64,000 nt of DNA, taken from Candidatus Methylomirabilota bacterium. Lineage in GTDB: Bacteria > Methylomirabilota > Methylomirabilia > Methylomirabilales > Methylomirabilaceae. A model generated the notes under the pieces. The model worked only from the letters and a program-made list of their open reading frames with translations, was not told the origin of the DNA and did not search any database. The stretch's first letter is position 1, and every line of letters starts with the position of its first letter. Location of the stretch: the NCBI GenBank assembly GCA_003104975.1, contig PQAM01000017.1, positions 1 through 64,000 on the forward strand, given 5' to 3'. A program made the translations under genes and the position numbers. Positions 42,484 through 51,074 of this stretch are shown piece after piece.

Positions 42484-43086
42484 ATGCAGGTAGTTGTAGC
42501 CACGGCCAACGCGGGCAAATTTCAAGAAATCGTCACGATCCTCAGCGACCTGAGGATCTCTTTTTGTTCGCTTGCGTCCCTTTATGGGTATGTGCCGCCG
42601 GTCGAGTCGGGAACCACGTACGCTGAGAACGCCGGGATCAAGGCTCGGGCCGTTGCGGCGTACAGCGGTTGCTGGGCGCTTGCAGACGATTCGGGGCTTG
42701 AGGTTGAAGCACTCGGGGGGCAACCGGGTGTGTACTCGAGCCGGTATCTCGGCCCAACGGCGACCGATCAGGAGCGCAACGAGCGGATCCTCGAGTTGTT
42801 GGAGGGGAAGCCGGCCTCTGAGCGTTGCGCCCGTTTCCGGTGTGTGGTGGCTCTGGCGGGCCCACAAGGCGAGTTGACCCTGTCGGATGGGAGTTGCGAC
42901 GGAATCATCGCTGAAGCGCTCAGCGGTGGCGGTGGATTCGGCTACGATCCGATCTTCATTGTTTCGGACCTCGGACTCACGATGGCCGAACTTCCGCCGG
43001 ATCTGAAGAATCGAGTCAGTCATCGTGCCCAGGCTCTTGGGAAGATCAAGCCGTTGTTGCGCCGCCTCTACCTCGCCGCGGCGTGA
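42484..43086 (+). CDS. rdgB: XTP/dITP pyrophosphatase
   Basis: 200 residues; house-cleaning hydrolysis of non-canonical purine triphosphates. Family motifs [60 protein letters not shown] and [15 protein letters not shown] with GAGG nine bases upstream. Follows rph by 36 bases. Confidence 0.95.
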   Translation: MQVVVATANAGKFQEIVTILSDLRISFCSLASLYGYVPPVESGTTYAENAGIKARAVAAYSGCWALADDSGLEVEALGGQPGVYSSRYLGPTATDQERNERILELLEGKPASERCARFRCVVALAGPQGELTLSDGSCDGIIAEALSGGGGFGYDPIFIVSDLGLTMAELPPDLKNRVSHRAQALGKIKPLLRRLYLAAA

Positions 43087-43133
43087 GCTGAGCGGCGGTT
43101 GATCTCGACCCCCAGGTCTGAGGGGACGAAGGA

Positions 43134-43212
<79 letters not shown>

Positions 43213-43215
43213 AAG

Positions 43216-43319
43216 ACAGGGTTCGGGGTATAGGGTAGAAGGGTAAGGGTTAAATCGATAGTTCAACGATTTATTATTTGTCCTAGACCCCTAAACACCT
43301 AACCCCTATACCCCTGCTG
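43216..43319. repeat. Heptad inverted spacer, Pro-Arg
   Basis: Forward half GGGTTCG, GGGTATA, GGGTAGA, AGGGTAA, GGGTTAA; after about 40 unrelated bases the return half has AGACCCCTAAACACCTAACC and CCCTATACCCCTG. The halves are complementary, so the spacer can fold into one long stem. Confidence 0.85.
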
Positions 43320-43323
43320 TTTT

Positions 43324-43401
43324 GCGCCTGTAGCTCAGCCCGGACAGAGCAACGGCCTCCGGAGCCGTGTGTCGCCCGTTCAAATCGGGCCAGGCGCGCC
43401 A
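43324..43401 (+). tRNA. tRNA-Arg (CCG)
   Basis: Acceptor GCGCCTG/CAGGCGC, anticodon stem ACGGC/GCCGT with loop CTCCGGA (CCG), discriminator G, encoded CCA. Confidence 0.96.
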
Positions 43402-43407
43402 GTTTAA

Positions 43408-43486
43408 CAGTGAATAGTGATAAGTGGTCAGTGGTCAGGAAAAGAGCCCGCCGCCTTCACTAATTACTAGTCACTCATCACTGTTT
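43408..43486. repeat. Heptad inverted spacer, Arg-His
   Basis: Forward units AGTGAAT, AGTGATA, AGTGGTC, AGTGGTC; return units TTCACTA, ATTACTA, GTCACTC, ATCACTG. Same architecture as the neighbouring spacers but a different consensus. Confidence 0.85.
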
Positions 43487-43493
43487 TGCGAAT

Positions 43494-43569
43494 GGTGAGC
43501 GTAGCTCAATGGCAGAGCACTGGACTGTGGCTCCAGGGGTTGAGGGTTCGAGTCCCTCCGTTCACCCCA
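43494..43569 (+). tRNA. tRNA-His (GTG)
   Basis: Acceptor GTGAGCG/CGTTCAC with the extra G-1 opposite C73, the histidine hallmark. Anticodon loop CTGTGGC (GTG), encoded CCA. One base separates it from the next tRNA. Ends may be off by one. Confidence 0.95.
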
Positions 43570-43570
43570 C

Positions 43571-43647
<77 letters not shown>

Positions 43648-43654
43648 CGATAAG

Positions 43655-43756
43655 ACAGGGTTTAGGGCAGAGGGTGTAGGGTGTGGGGGACGAGACAGGA
43701 TTGCGGCTTGATTCGTTTAACCCGACACCCGACCCCCCTATACCCTACACCCCGTT
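43655..43756. repeat. Heptad inverted spacer, Arg-Arg
   Basis: Forward units GGGTTTA, GGGCAGA, GGGTGTA, GGGTGTG, GGGGACG; return half AACCCGACACCCGACC, CCCTATA, CCCTACA, CCCCG. Complementary halves around a roughly 30-base centre. Confidence 0.88.
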
Positions 43757-43761
43757 CTACT

Positions 43762-43838
43762 GCGCCCATAGCTCAGTCGGACAGAGCGGCTGCCTTCTAA
43801 GCAGTAGGTCGCAGGTTCGAGTCCTGCTGGGCGCGCCA
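43762..43838 (+). tRNA. tRNA-Arg (TCT)
   Basis: Acceptor GCGCCCA/TGGGCGC, anticodon loop CTTCTAA (TCT), T-arm CAGGTTCGAGTCCTG, encoded CCA. Third arginine isoacceptor in the cluster. Confidence 0.96.
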
Positions 43839-43844
43839 TGAAAA

Positions 43845-43950
43845 GATCGGGTGGAGGGTGTGGGGTGTAGGGTATAAAAACAGGATCCAAGTTTGGGAGG
43901 CGCGCCGTGCTTTTAACCCTATACCCTATACCCTAAACCCTATACCCTGA
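43845..43950. repeat. Heptad inverted spacer, Arg-Lys
   Basis: Forward units GGGTGGA, GGGTGTG, GGGTGTA, GGGTATA; return units CCCTATA, CCCTATA, CCCTAAA, CCCTATA, CCCTGAT. The clearest example of the family. Confidence 0.9.
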
Positions 43951-43957
43951 TGTCATG

Positions 43958-44033
<76 letters not shown>

Positions 44034-44323
44034 CCCCTAACTGCCGGCAGTCCGGCTTTCCGACTATTCCCACCGTCATTCGCGGCCATCCACATTCATT
44101 CAAACCTCATTCCACTGGAAGCAGTCCCGTTCGTTGTGGAGCAATGGAGCGAGGTGGGACTGCTCGTCCCTGCGACTCGATCTTGGGAGTTGTCGCTGTG
44201 GGCCATGGGGTCTATTTGGTCCTCGCTCGACGTTTTGGCGCCACAGCGGTTACGGTAGATCAGACATGGGTGGGTATCGATGCTGGTGCCCGCGTTGAGT
44301 TGAAATGATTCGGGGGAGACGGC
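44034..44323. other. Gene-free stretch after tRNA-Lys
   Basis: No credible gene. AGCAGTCCC (44120-44128) is complementary to GGGACTGCT (44156-44164), a 9-bp stem with a 27-base loop of unknown purpose. Confidence 0.5.
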
Positions 44324-46204
44324 ATGACACCATCGTGGGAGCAAACGGTCGAGCAGGGGTTCGCTACGCTGGAGGTGTCGGCGCAGGTGCGCGCTGAGGC
44401 GCTCCGGCGCCTTCGGATCTGGTTCGAGGGAGAGCAGTTTGAGCCGTATCGGCCGCAACTGGTCCGCCTGATCGGTCGCGAGCAGTGGGAGTTTCTGCTC
44501 GACTCGTTCCGTCGTGTGATCCCCTTTGGCACCGGCGGCCGGCGCGGCCCGGTCGGCATCGGCATTAACCGGATCAATCGCTACACCGTGGCGACCGCCG
44601 TCCAGGGCCACGTCGAGTACCTGCGCCGGCGGTATGGCGACGAGCCGCTCTCGGTCGTCGTGGCCTTTGACTGTCGCATCTACAAAGACCTGCGTGGACG
44701 GTACGATCCGTCGCTACCGAATCCGCTGCTCGGCGTTCGCTCGCGCGACTTCGCGCAACTAGCCACCGAGATCTACGCCGGCAACGGGATCACCGTGTGG
44801 ACGGTTCGAGGGAGCGACCTGCTCCTCTCGACGCCTGAGCTGTCGTTTGCCATTCGGCATCTGGGCGCCAGCGGCGGCCTGAATATCTCCGCGTCCCACA
44901 ACCATCCCGACGATAACGGCATGAAGTTCTATACCGAGTACGGTGGGCAGCCGGTCCCGCCCCGCGATGACGAGATGGCCAAAGCGGTGCAGGCTGTGCA
45001 GGAAGTCCGGAAGATGCCGTTCGAGCAGGCAGCGCAAGACAATCTGGTGAGGTGGTGGGGACCGGCTAAGCATGAGGCCTACCTCGAGGCGAGCCTGGCC
45101 CGTTCGATCGAGCGCGAGGCACGCGACGCGTTCATTGTCTATAGCCCGCTCAACGGCGCCGGCCGACGAACCGTCTATGACCTGCTCACCAAGGCCGGCT
45201 TCCGTGTGGCGCTGGTGGCGAGTCAAGCCGACCCCGACGGAGAGTTTCCCGACGTACCCAATCGGATGCCCAATCCGGAGCTGCCTGAGGCACTGGATCG
45301 AGCCGCCGCGGAGATGCACCGCCTGGAGGCAGATGCGGCGTTTGCCACCGATCCGGATGCCGATCGGTTGGGTGTCGTGATTCGAACAGCCCAGGGCGAT
45401 CGGTTTCTGAACGGCAACCAGATCGCGGCCTTGCTCACCACGTGGATCATCGAACGCCGCACGGCGCGTGGCGAGATGCCCCCGCATCCGTTTGTGGTCA
45501 AGACCTGTGTCACCACGAAACTGATGACGGCCATCGCCCGGGCGTACGGAGTGGCGATCATCGGCGATCTGCCGGTCGGCTTTAAGCACATCGGCGACGT
45601 CCTGGAGGCCGTGGCTCGTACCGGTCGCTATCACGACATGGTAGCGACCCCTGATGACTTTCTCTGTGCGGCCGAGGAGAGCCACGGGGTGCTGGTGACC
45701 CCAGAGCTGCGCGACAAGGACGCGGCCGGCGGCGCTCTCCTCGTTGCCGAGTACATTGCGGCCCTCAAACGCCACGGCAAGACCTTACAGGACGAACTCG
45801 AGCGCCTGTACGATCGGTACGGTTACGTGGCCCACAGCGCCTATTCGCTGATCCTGGAGGGCGGGGTGGGGGAGGAGCGCATCAGAAATATGATGGTGGC
45901 GCTCCGACGCCGGCAGCCACCGGAGTTGGTGGGCTGTCGGTTGATCCAGACGGTTGACTATCAGGATGAGGACCGCTATGGCCCGATCACATCCGAGACC
46001 GATCTCGCCTCTCGCAACATCCTGGCGTTCTTTTTCGACCAAGACCTCAAGGTTACCGTGCGGCCGTCCGGTACTGAACCCAAGTTAAAGATGTACGTGG
46101 AGGCGGGCGGCCCCGTGGGAGCCGCGGATCGGCCCAAGATTGATCAGATGGTGGAAGAGGCGACACGGCAGATGGCGGCGCACCTGTGGGATCTGATCAC
46201 ATAG
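44324..46204 (+). CDS. Phosphoglucomutase/phosphomannomutase family protein
   Basis: 626 residues, alpha-D-phosphohexomutase superfamily, interconverting hexose 1- and 6-phosphates. All four family sites are present: active serine in LNISASHNHPDDNGMKFY, metal loop FATDPDADRLGV, sugar-binding loop AAEESHGVLV and phosphate-binding RPSGTEPKLKMYVE. Longer than bacterial PMM/PGM (about 460) and closer to the PgcA-type or PGM2-like group. ATG start after GGGGGAGACGGC. It is the only gene between the two tRNA-Lys repeats, so it may be mobile cargo. Confidence 0.88.
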   Translation: MTPSWEQTVEQGFATLEVSAQVRAEALRRLRIWFEGEQFEPYRPQLVRLIGREQWEFLLDSFRRVIPFGTGGRRGPVGIGINRINRYTVATAVQGHVEYLRRRYGDEPLSVVVAFDCRIYKDLRGRYDPSLPNPLLGVRSRDFAQLATEIYAGNGITVWTVRGSDLLLSTPELSFAIRHLGASGGLNISASHNHPDDNGMKFYTEYGGQPVPPRDDEMAKAVQAVQEVRKMPFEQAAQDNLVRWWGPAKHEAYLEASLARSIEREARDAFIVYSPLNGAGRRTVYDLLTKAGFRVALVASQADPDGEFPDVPNRMPNPELPEALDRAAAEMHRLEADAAFATDPDADRLGVVIRTAQGDRFLNGNQIAALLTTWIIERRTARGEMPPHPFVVKTCVTTKLMTAIARAYGVAIIGDLPVGFKHIGDVLEAVARTGRYHDMVATPDDFLCAAEESHGVLVTPELRDKDAAGGALLVAEYIAALKRHGKTLQDELERLYDRYGYVAHSAYSLILEGGVGEERIRNMMVALRRRQPPELVGCRLIQTVDYQDEDRYGPITSETDLASRNILAFFFDQDLKVTVRPSGTEPKLKMYVEAGGPVGAADRPKIDQMVEEATRQMAAHLWDLIT

Positions 46205-46420
46205 CAGCGGCCTTGCCCAAAATTCTTTTCACGGCGGCGCAACTGTGGTAAAAATCTCATCAGCTATCGGATTGCGTTATTACTCTACCGGCATTCCATC
46301 TTGAGGTGGGAACAATGGCACAAAAGGGATTGTGCGACTAGGTGGAACACACGGACGCTTTGCGACTGATTGACATACAACGGTTTTCGTGGGCGCGACC
46401 GGCCGCGTTGAGAACGCTTC
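46205..46420. other. Gene-free stretch before the right tRNA-Lys repeat
   Basis: No integrase or other gene is readable. Base composition is lower in GC than the flanks, compatible with a remnant of a deleted element. Confidence 0.45.
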
Positions 46421-46459
46421 ATCAGCGGGTCGTAGGTTCGAGTCCTACACGGCCCACCA
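46421..46459 (+). repeat. Right copy of the 39-bp att-like repeat (tRNA-Lys fragment)
   Basis: Identical to bases 43995-44033, including the encoded CCA. The bases upstream do not restore a tRNA (GAACGCTTC replaces the anticodon-stem region), so this is a 3' fragment only. Confidence 0.85.
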
Positions 46460-46520
46460 TCCCTGTTTCGCGTACCCGCCCCGTCCGCCTTCTGCTCTGC
46501 TGCGATCCGACACAATAGCG

Positions 46521-49500
46521 ATGCAGTGGTTTAAAAATCTTAAGACGGCGACCAAGTTGACGATCGGGTTTGCCTCGATCGGCGCCATCATGGCCGGTGT
46601 CGGTGTTCTCGGTATCCGTAACATGGGAAGCGTCAATGCCGGTGTACAGCAGGTATATGAGCAGGACCTGCTTGGCATCAAGGCTATTGCCGAAGCTCGC
46701 GGGCTGACCCATCAGATCCGCGGATGGATTCTCCAACACGCCATCGAACACGATCCCGCCAAGATGAACCAATTGGCCGTCCAGATTCGGGACGGTTATC
46801 GGTTGATTGAGGCGCGGATCGGACAGGTTGAGCAGATGCGGCTCACACGGCAGGAGCGCGAAGCGCTTGGCGCGTTCAAGGCGGCGGTCGCTGCCTACCA
46901 GACGGACTTCGTAAACGATTTTCTGCCAATGAGTACCCAGGGCAGGAAGTACGAGGCCTACCAATTTGCGTTGAATAAGGACAGAGAGCGGTATCAAGCC
47001 TCGGTTGCAGCGGTCAATGTCCTCATCGATCTGAAGGCTCAGGCCGCTAGGGACCGCTACGAGGAGGCCCAGGCGACCTACAGCCACTCTCGGATCCTCA
47101 TGCTCAGCTTTATTGCGGGGGGCGTGATTGTTGGCCTCATCCTTGGGTACGTCATCGCCACCCTCATCGGCCGGGCGCTCAATCGGGTGATTACGGTTAC
47201 TGAGCAAGCGGCGGTTGGAAATTTTTCCGCGCGCGTCGGCCTACCGACTGAGGATGATCTGGGTCAGATGGGAAAGGCGATCGATCAGATGCTGGCGCGC
47301 CTTGAGGACAGCGTGGGGCAGGTCATGGCGGTTTTGGCCAAGGGGATCAGGGGCGACCTGACGCTACGGGTCTGTACTACCGGCGAGGATCGACTTGCCC
47401 AGATGGGGGCCGCCCTGAACCGGGTGCTGGACAGTGTTCAGGACAACATAGTACAGGTCCAGCAGGCGCAAAGCAGTCTACTGATTCAGGCCGCCGCCCT
47501 GCAGGCCGCCGCGAACGGCATTGTGATCTGCGATCTGTTGGGCAAAGTCATCTGGGCGAACCCCGCCTTTTCGCGGCTCACCGGCTACACCGCTGAAGAG
47601 GTTGTCGGCCGGAATCTTCGCCTGCTCAAGTCTGGTCGGCACGATGAGGCGGTCTATCGGCAGTTGTGGGAGACGATCCTTGCGGGGCAGGTCTGGCAGG
47701 GGGAGATCATCAATAAGCGTAAAGACGGAACCCTCTATACTGAGGAGCAGACCATCGCTCCGGTACGGGACGAGCGCGGAGAAATCATCCGTTTTATTGC
47801 GATTAAGCAGGACGTCACCGATCGTAAGCAGGCGGAGACCGTCGTCCGGGAGTTAAGTATCCGTCTGGAGGAGCGCGCGGATCGGCTGCATGCCCTCAAC
47901 CGACTGAGTAGGGTCGTCAGCTCTTCGCTTGATCTCGAGAGCATCTATCAGAGTTTCGCGAGAGAGGTCAAGCGGCTCATCCCATACGACCAGATGGAGG
48001 TCGTCGTGCCGGATGGAGCCGATGCGAGCCTTCGAGTACTACAACTCGCGGTCGATCGGCCGATCCACCGGGTGCGTATCGCGTCACGAGCGGAAAGGAC
48101 CGATATCCAGTGGATGCTTACGCAGTCCCAACCCTATCTCGAATCGGATCTCGCCGAGGCGCAGCAGTTCAGAGAAGACGAGGCCCTCTTGCAGGCAGGT
48201 ATCCGTTCCTGCGTGCGCCTCCCGCTGATCAGCAAGGGGCAGGCGATCGGTATCCTCTGTATGGCGAGCGTTGATCCATATCGCTATGGGGAGCGCGAGT
48301 TGGACCTCCTGGTACCCTTGAGTGAGCAGTTGGCCATTGCCATTGAGAACGCCCGTCTTTACGAAGCGGCGAAGACGGCAACCACAGCGTTAAGAAGCGC
48401 CCAGGCCACCCTCATTGAAACGGAACGGCTTCGAGCGATGGGACAGATGGCTTCCGGGGTCGCCCACGACTTCAACAACATCCTGACCGGCATCCTCGGA
48501 CAGGTGTTGCTCTTGCAGACGCGCCTTGCGCAGGGGGTCGTCACGTCCGATGAACTCCGTCGGAACCTGCGCCTGGTGGAGCGGTCGGCGCTTGACGGCT
48601 CCGATATCGTCCGGAAGATCCGGGAAGCCACCCGACCTCGAGGTGAAGAGCCGTTCACGCCGGTCCCGCTCAACAAGGTTGTTGAACAGGTCCTCGAGAC
48701 CACCCGGCCCCGGTGGAAAGATCAGGCCGAAGCACAAGGGCTTCGAATCACGGTCGCGCAGAAGTTGGGCGACGCGCCTCCGGTTCTGGGGAATGCGGCG
48801 GAACTGCGGGAAGCGCTCACCAATATTTTCTTCAACGCCCTGGATGCCATGTCGCAGGGCGGCATGGTCACGATCGCGACGAGACATGTGCCGGTGTCCG
48901 AGATGAGCGGTGCGCCTGCTCACGGACCATGGACCCGGTCACTGGCCCCGGGATTGCCGAATGAGCGCGAGTGGGTAGAGCTGGCCGTCACCGACACCGG
49001 CATCGGGATGACTCCAGACGTCAAGGCGCGTCTTTTTGAACCGTTCTTTACTACGAAAGGGGCCCATGGAACCGGCCTCGGGCTCAGTATGGTTCAAGGG
49101 GTCGTACGACGCCATGGGGGCGAGATCCATATTACGAGTGCGGAGGGGTGGGGGACCAGCGTGATCGTTCGGCTGCCGGTAGCGCAAGCAGGCCATTCGG
49201 AGTTGCCCGTCGATGCTCCGGTCCCACGATTACCGCATCGGCTGCGTTTGCTTGTCATCGATGATGAACCGCTGCTCGGTGAAACCCTGGCCGACCTTCT
49301 GAGACTCCTCGATCACGAGGCCATTGTGGCGACAAGCGGCGAGATGGGCCTTGCGCGTCTGCGTGCCGAGCGCTTTGATCTCCTCATCACCGATCTCGGG
49401 ATGGCGGGAATGTCGGGCTGGGAGGTGGCTCGGGCGTCACGGGCGTACTGCCCGGACCTTCCGGTCATTCTCGTCACCGGGTGGGGGGACCAGTTGGAGC

Positions 49501-49631
49501 CCGCCCAGCTCGCCGGGAGCGGAATAGACGCCGTGGTGGCCAAGCCCTACACGCTTCAGGCGCTGTTGCAGGGGTTGAGTCAGGCGTGGGTGCGGGCGCA
49601 GGGCGGGCGGCGCTTTGAGGCTCGCTGCTGA
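46521..49631 (+). CDS. Membrane hybrid histidine kinase (4HB-HAMP-PAS-GAF-HK-REC)
   Basis: 1036 residues from ATG 46521. Order: TM1 (FASIGAIMAGVGVLGI), four-helix-bundle sensor of MCP type (about 30-190), TM2 (LSFIAGGVIVGLILGYVIATLIG), HAMP, PAS (AAANGIVICDLLGKVIWANPAFSRLTGYTAEEVVGRN), GAF (YQSFAREVKRLIPYDQMEVV), HisKA with the phospho-His in MASGVAHDFNNILTGI, HATPase (NAAELREALTNIFFNALDA, DTGIGMTPDVKARLFEPFFTTK, GTGLGLSMVQG) and a C-terminal receiver with the acceptor Asp in FDLLITDLGMAGMSGWEV. The sensor half is built like a chemoreceptor, which fits its place beside the chemotaxis block. No clear ribosome-binding site. The frame open upstream into the tRNA fragment is not coding. Confidence 0.92.
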   Translation: MQWFKNLKTATKLTIGFASIGAIMAGVGVLGIRNMGSVNAGVQQVYEQDLLGIKAIAEARGLTHQIRGWILQHAIEHDPAKMNQLAVQIRDGYRLIEARIGQVEQMRLTRQEREALGAFKAAVAAYQTDFVNDFLPMSTQGRKYEAYQFALNKDRERYQASVAAVNVLIDLKAQAARDRYEEAQATYSHSRILMLSFIAGGVIVGLILGYVIATLIGRALNRVITVTEQAAVGNFSARVGLPTEDDLGQMGKAIDQMLARLEDSVGQVMAVLAKGIRGDLTLRVCTTGEDRLAQMGAALNRVLDSVQDNIVQVQQAQSSLLIQAAALQAAANGIVICDLLGKVIWANPAFSRLTGYTAEEVVGRNLRLLKSGRHDEAVYRQLWETILAGQVWQGEIINKRKDGTLYTEEQTIAPVRDERGEIIRFIAIKQDVTDRKQAETVVRELSIRLEERADRLHALNRLSRVVSSSLDLESIYQSFAREVKRLIPYDQMEVVVPDGADASLRVLQLAVDRPIHRVRIASRAERTDIQWMLTQSQPYLESDLAEAQQFREDEALLQAGIRSCVRLPLISKGQAIGILCMASVDPYRYGERELDLLVPLSEQLAIAIENARLYEAAKTATTALRSAQATLIETERLRAMGQMASGVAHDFNNILTGILGQVLLLQTRLAQGVVTSDELRRNLRLVERSALDGSDIVRKIREATRPRGEEPFTPVPLNKVVEQVLETTRPRWKDQAEAQGLRITVAQKLGDAPPVLGNAAELREALTNIFFNALDAMSQGGMVTIATRHVPVSEMSGAPAHGPWTRSLAPGLPNEREWVELAVTDTGIGMTPDVKARLFEPFFTTKGAHGTGLGLSMVQGVVRRHGGEIHITSAEGWGTSVIVRLPVAQAGHSELPVDAPVPRLPHRLRLLVIDDEPLLGETLADLLRLLDHEAIVATSGEMGLARLRAERFDLLITDLGMAGMSGWEVARASRAYCPDLPVILVTGWGDQLEPAQLAGSGIDAVVAKPYTLQALLQGLSQAWVRAQGGRRFEARC

Positions 49632-49654
49632 ACGAACCTCGGACCGTTCGTCCT

Positions 49655-50434
49655 CTAGGCCGCCTGCGACGCTGTAGTGCCGGCCGATGCCCGAAGCCAG
49701 ACCCAAATATCCCCCGCCCGGTCCGAGCCCCCGTTCCGTACCACTCGGCCTCCCTGTTGCTCGATAATCCAGCGGGCAAGATCCACGCTCACCTCCGAAC
49801 AGGGCCACGCGTGGTCCGGTACGCTCAGGGTGACCATCACCCAGCCCGGTATCGAGCGTGTCGAGATTGTGATGATGTTCCCTTGCACGCTTGTCTGGCC
49901 GTCGATGGTCAGCAGTTCGACAAAGGCATCCGTGAGCGATCTGGATTCGCCTGTGATCTCCGGTAAATTAGCGTCGAACACCCTGCAGATCTCGATCTCC
50001 TGAAACCGCCTCTGCACGCTGGCGAGGGTCAGCACTGCTTCCATCAGGTCGTTCACCCGAATGACAGAGGGAGGGTGCGCCTTTTCTCTCGCATAGGCCG
50101 CAATACGACGAGTGACGGTCTGGGCGCGCTCGAGCGAGCTGCTCATTGCCGTGAGCGGCTTGAGAATATCCCAGCCACGACGTTCCCGTTCCAACATCAG
50201 GAGTTGAAGATAGTTGCCGACGACGCACAGGGCGTTGTTGATTTCGTGGATAAGCCCCGGCGTCAGTTTGCCCACCGCTGTCCAATGAGCCTGGCCGAGA
50301 TCGGTCGTTTGTAACCGAGAGTCGTCGTCCGGTCGCGAACGGCCAATTAGAGTCTCGGCGTGCGTACACAATGCGATCTGACTCGGGTCTGCGGCGATTG
50401 CGCGCTCAGGCTGCTGCAGCATCGTCTTCATCAT
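49655..50434 (-). CDS. Histidine kinase-like protein with degenerate ATPase domain
   Basis: 259 residues. The segment AVGKLTPGLIHEINNALCVVGNYLQLL is an H-box of the HisKA type with the histidine intact. The C-terminal domain (DAFVELLTIDGQTSVQGNIITISTRSIPGWVMVTLSVPDHAW...DLARWIIEQQGGRVVRNGGS) keeps the overall fold order but lacks a recognisable N-box asparagine and the DTGxG and GxGLG loops. It may be a dimerisation or phosphotransfer partner rather than an active kinase. AGGAGG precedes the ATG. Tail-to-tail with the hybrid kinase gene and divergent from cheY. Confidence 0.7.
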   Translation of the reverse strand: MMKTMLQQPERAIAADPSQIALCTHAETLIGRSRPDDDSRLQTTDLGQAHWTAVGKLTPGLIHEINNALCVVGNYLQLLMLERERRGWDILKPLTAMSSSLERAQTVTRRIAAYAREKAHPPSVIRVNDLMEAVLTLASVQRRFQEIEICRVFDANLPEITGESRSLTDAFVELLTIDGQTSVQGNIITISTRSIPGWVMVTLSVPDHAWPCSEVSVDLARWIIEQQGGRVVRNGGSDRAGDIWVWLRASAGTTASQAA

Positions 50435-50543
50435 CTGTCCTCCTATCGATATAGCCCCTCTTGTCCTATCGGCAGGTCTCTTGCTTCCGATGACCGGTTT
50501 GTAATGTGCTGCAGGATCTCGGTTCCGATGAGCGCGAAGCGAC

Positions 50544-50571
50544 TCAAGTGCGGGGCCACGGCTGCCGATAA
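50544..50571 (+). promoter_or_regulatory. Sigma-28 (FliA)-type promoter of the chemotaxis operon
   Basis: GCCGATAA (50564-50571) is an exact sigma-28 -10 element; TCAAGTGC (50544-50551) resembles the -35 TAAAGTTT, with 12 bases between. It lies about 100 bases before cheY, where a flagellar-class promoter is expected. Confidence 0.65.
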
Positions 50572-50674
50572 CGCAACAAGACGGAGGTGTCGTAAACCGA
50601 GCGCAAGCCGTCAGTGGTAACCCTTGTGTGCGATGTGGATGTTCTTTCCGACCGAATAATGGCAGGAGGTAGGG

Positions 50675-51052
50675 ATGGCGAAGCGGATATTAATCGTCGA
50701 TGATTCGAACTCGATGCGGGGGTTTATCCGTACCGCCTTGACGGACGGCGGTCTCGACGTCATCGAGGCGAGCAATGGGCGGGATGCCCTCACCATGCTG
50801 GATCGGCACGCGGTTGATGCGATCATTACCGACGTGAATATGCCGGTCATGGACGGGATCACCCTTGTCAAGGAGATCCGCCGACGCCCGGTCAACGGGT
50901 CGACCCCGGTCCTGATCCTGACGACTGAGTGCGATGCCGCGATGAAGCAGGCGGGCAGGGCAGCCGGTGCGACCGGATGGATCGTCAAGCCGTTTAATCC
51001 TCAACAGCTTCGGCAGGTCATCGCCAAGGTTCTCCCGCTGCAGGCGGGCTAG
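50675..51052 (+). CDS. cheY: CheY-type response regulator
   Basis: 125 residues, single receiver domain: KRILIVDDSNSMRGFI (acidic pocket), DAIITDVNMPVMDG (phospho-acceptor Asp), LILTTE (Thr) and GWIVKPFNPQQL (Lys). No output domain, so it should act on the flagellar switch. AGGAGGT ribosome-binding site. First gene of the operon, 22 bases before cheA. Confidence 0.9.
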   Translation: MAKRILIVDDSNSMRGFIRTALTDGGLDVIEASNGRDALTMLDRHAVDAIITDVNMPVMDGITLVKEIRRRPVNGSTPVLILTTECDAAMKQAGRAAGATGWIVKPFNPQQLRQVIAKVLPLQAG

Positions 51053-51074
51053 GCCGGGACGAAGGAGGCGCGAC

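Noticed and set aside
46285-46515. Small minus-strand protein containing GGPCRTRTYDPL
   Set aside because: This peptide is the translation of the tRNA-Lys 3' end and is a frequent false annotation beside tRNA genes.
46389-46520. N-terminal extension of the hybrid kinase
   Set aside because: The extension translates the tRNA fragment; the ATG at 46521 begins right before the first membrane helix.
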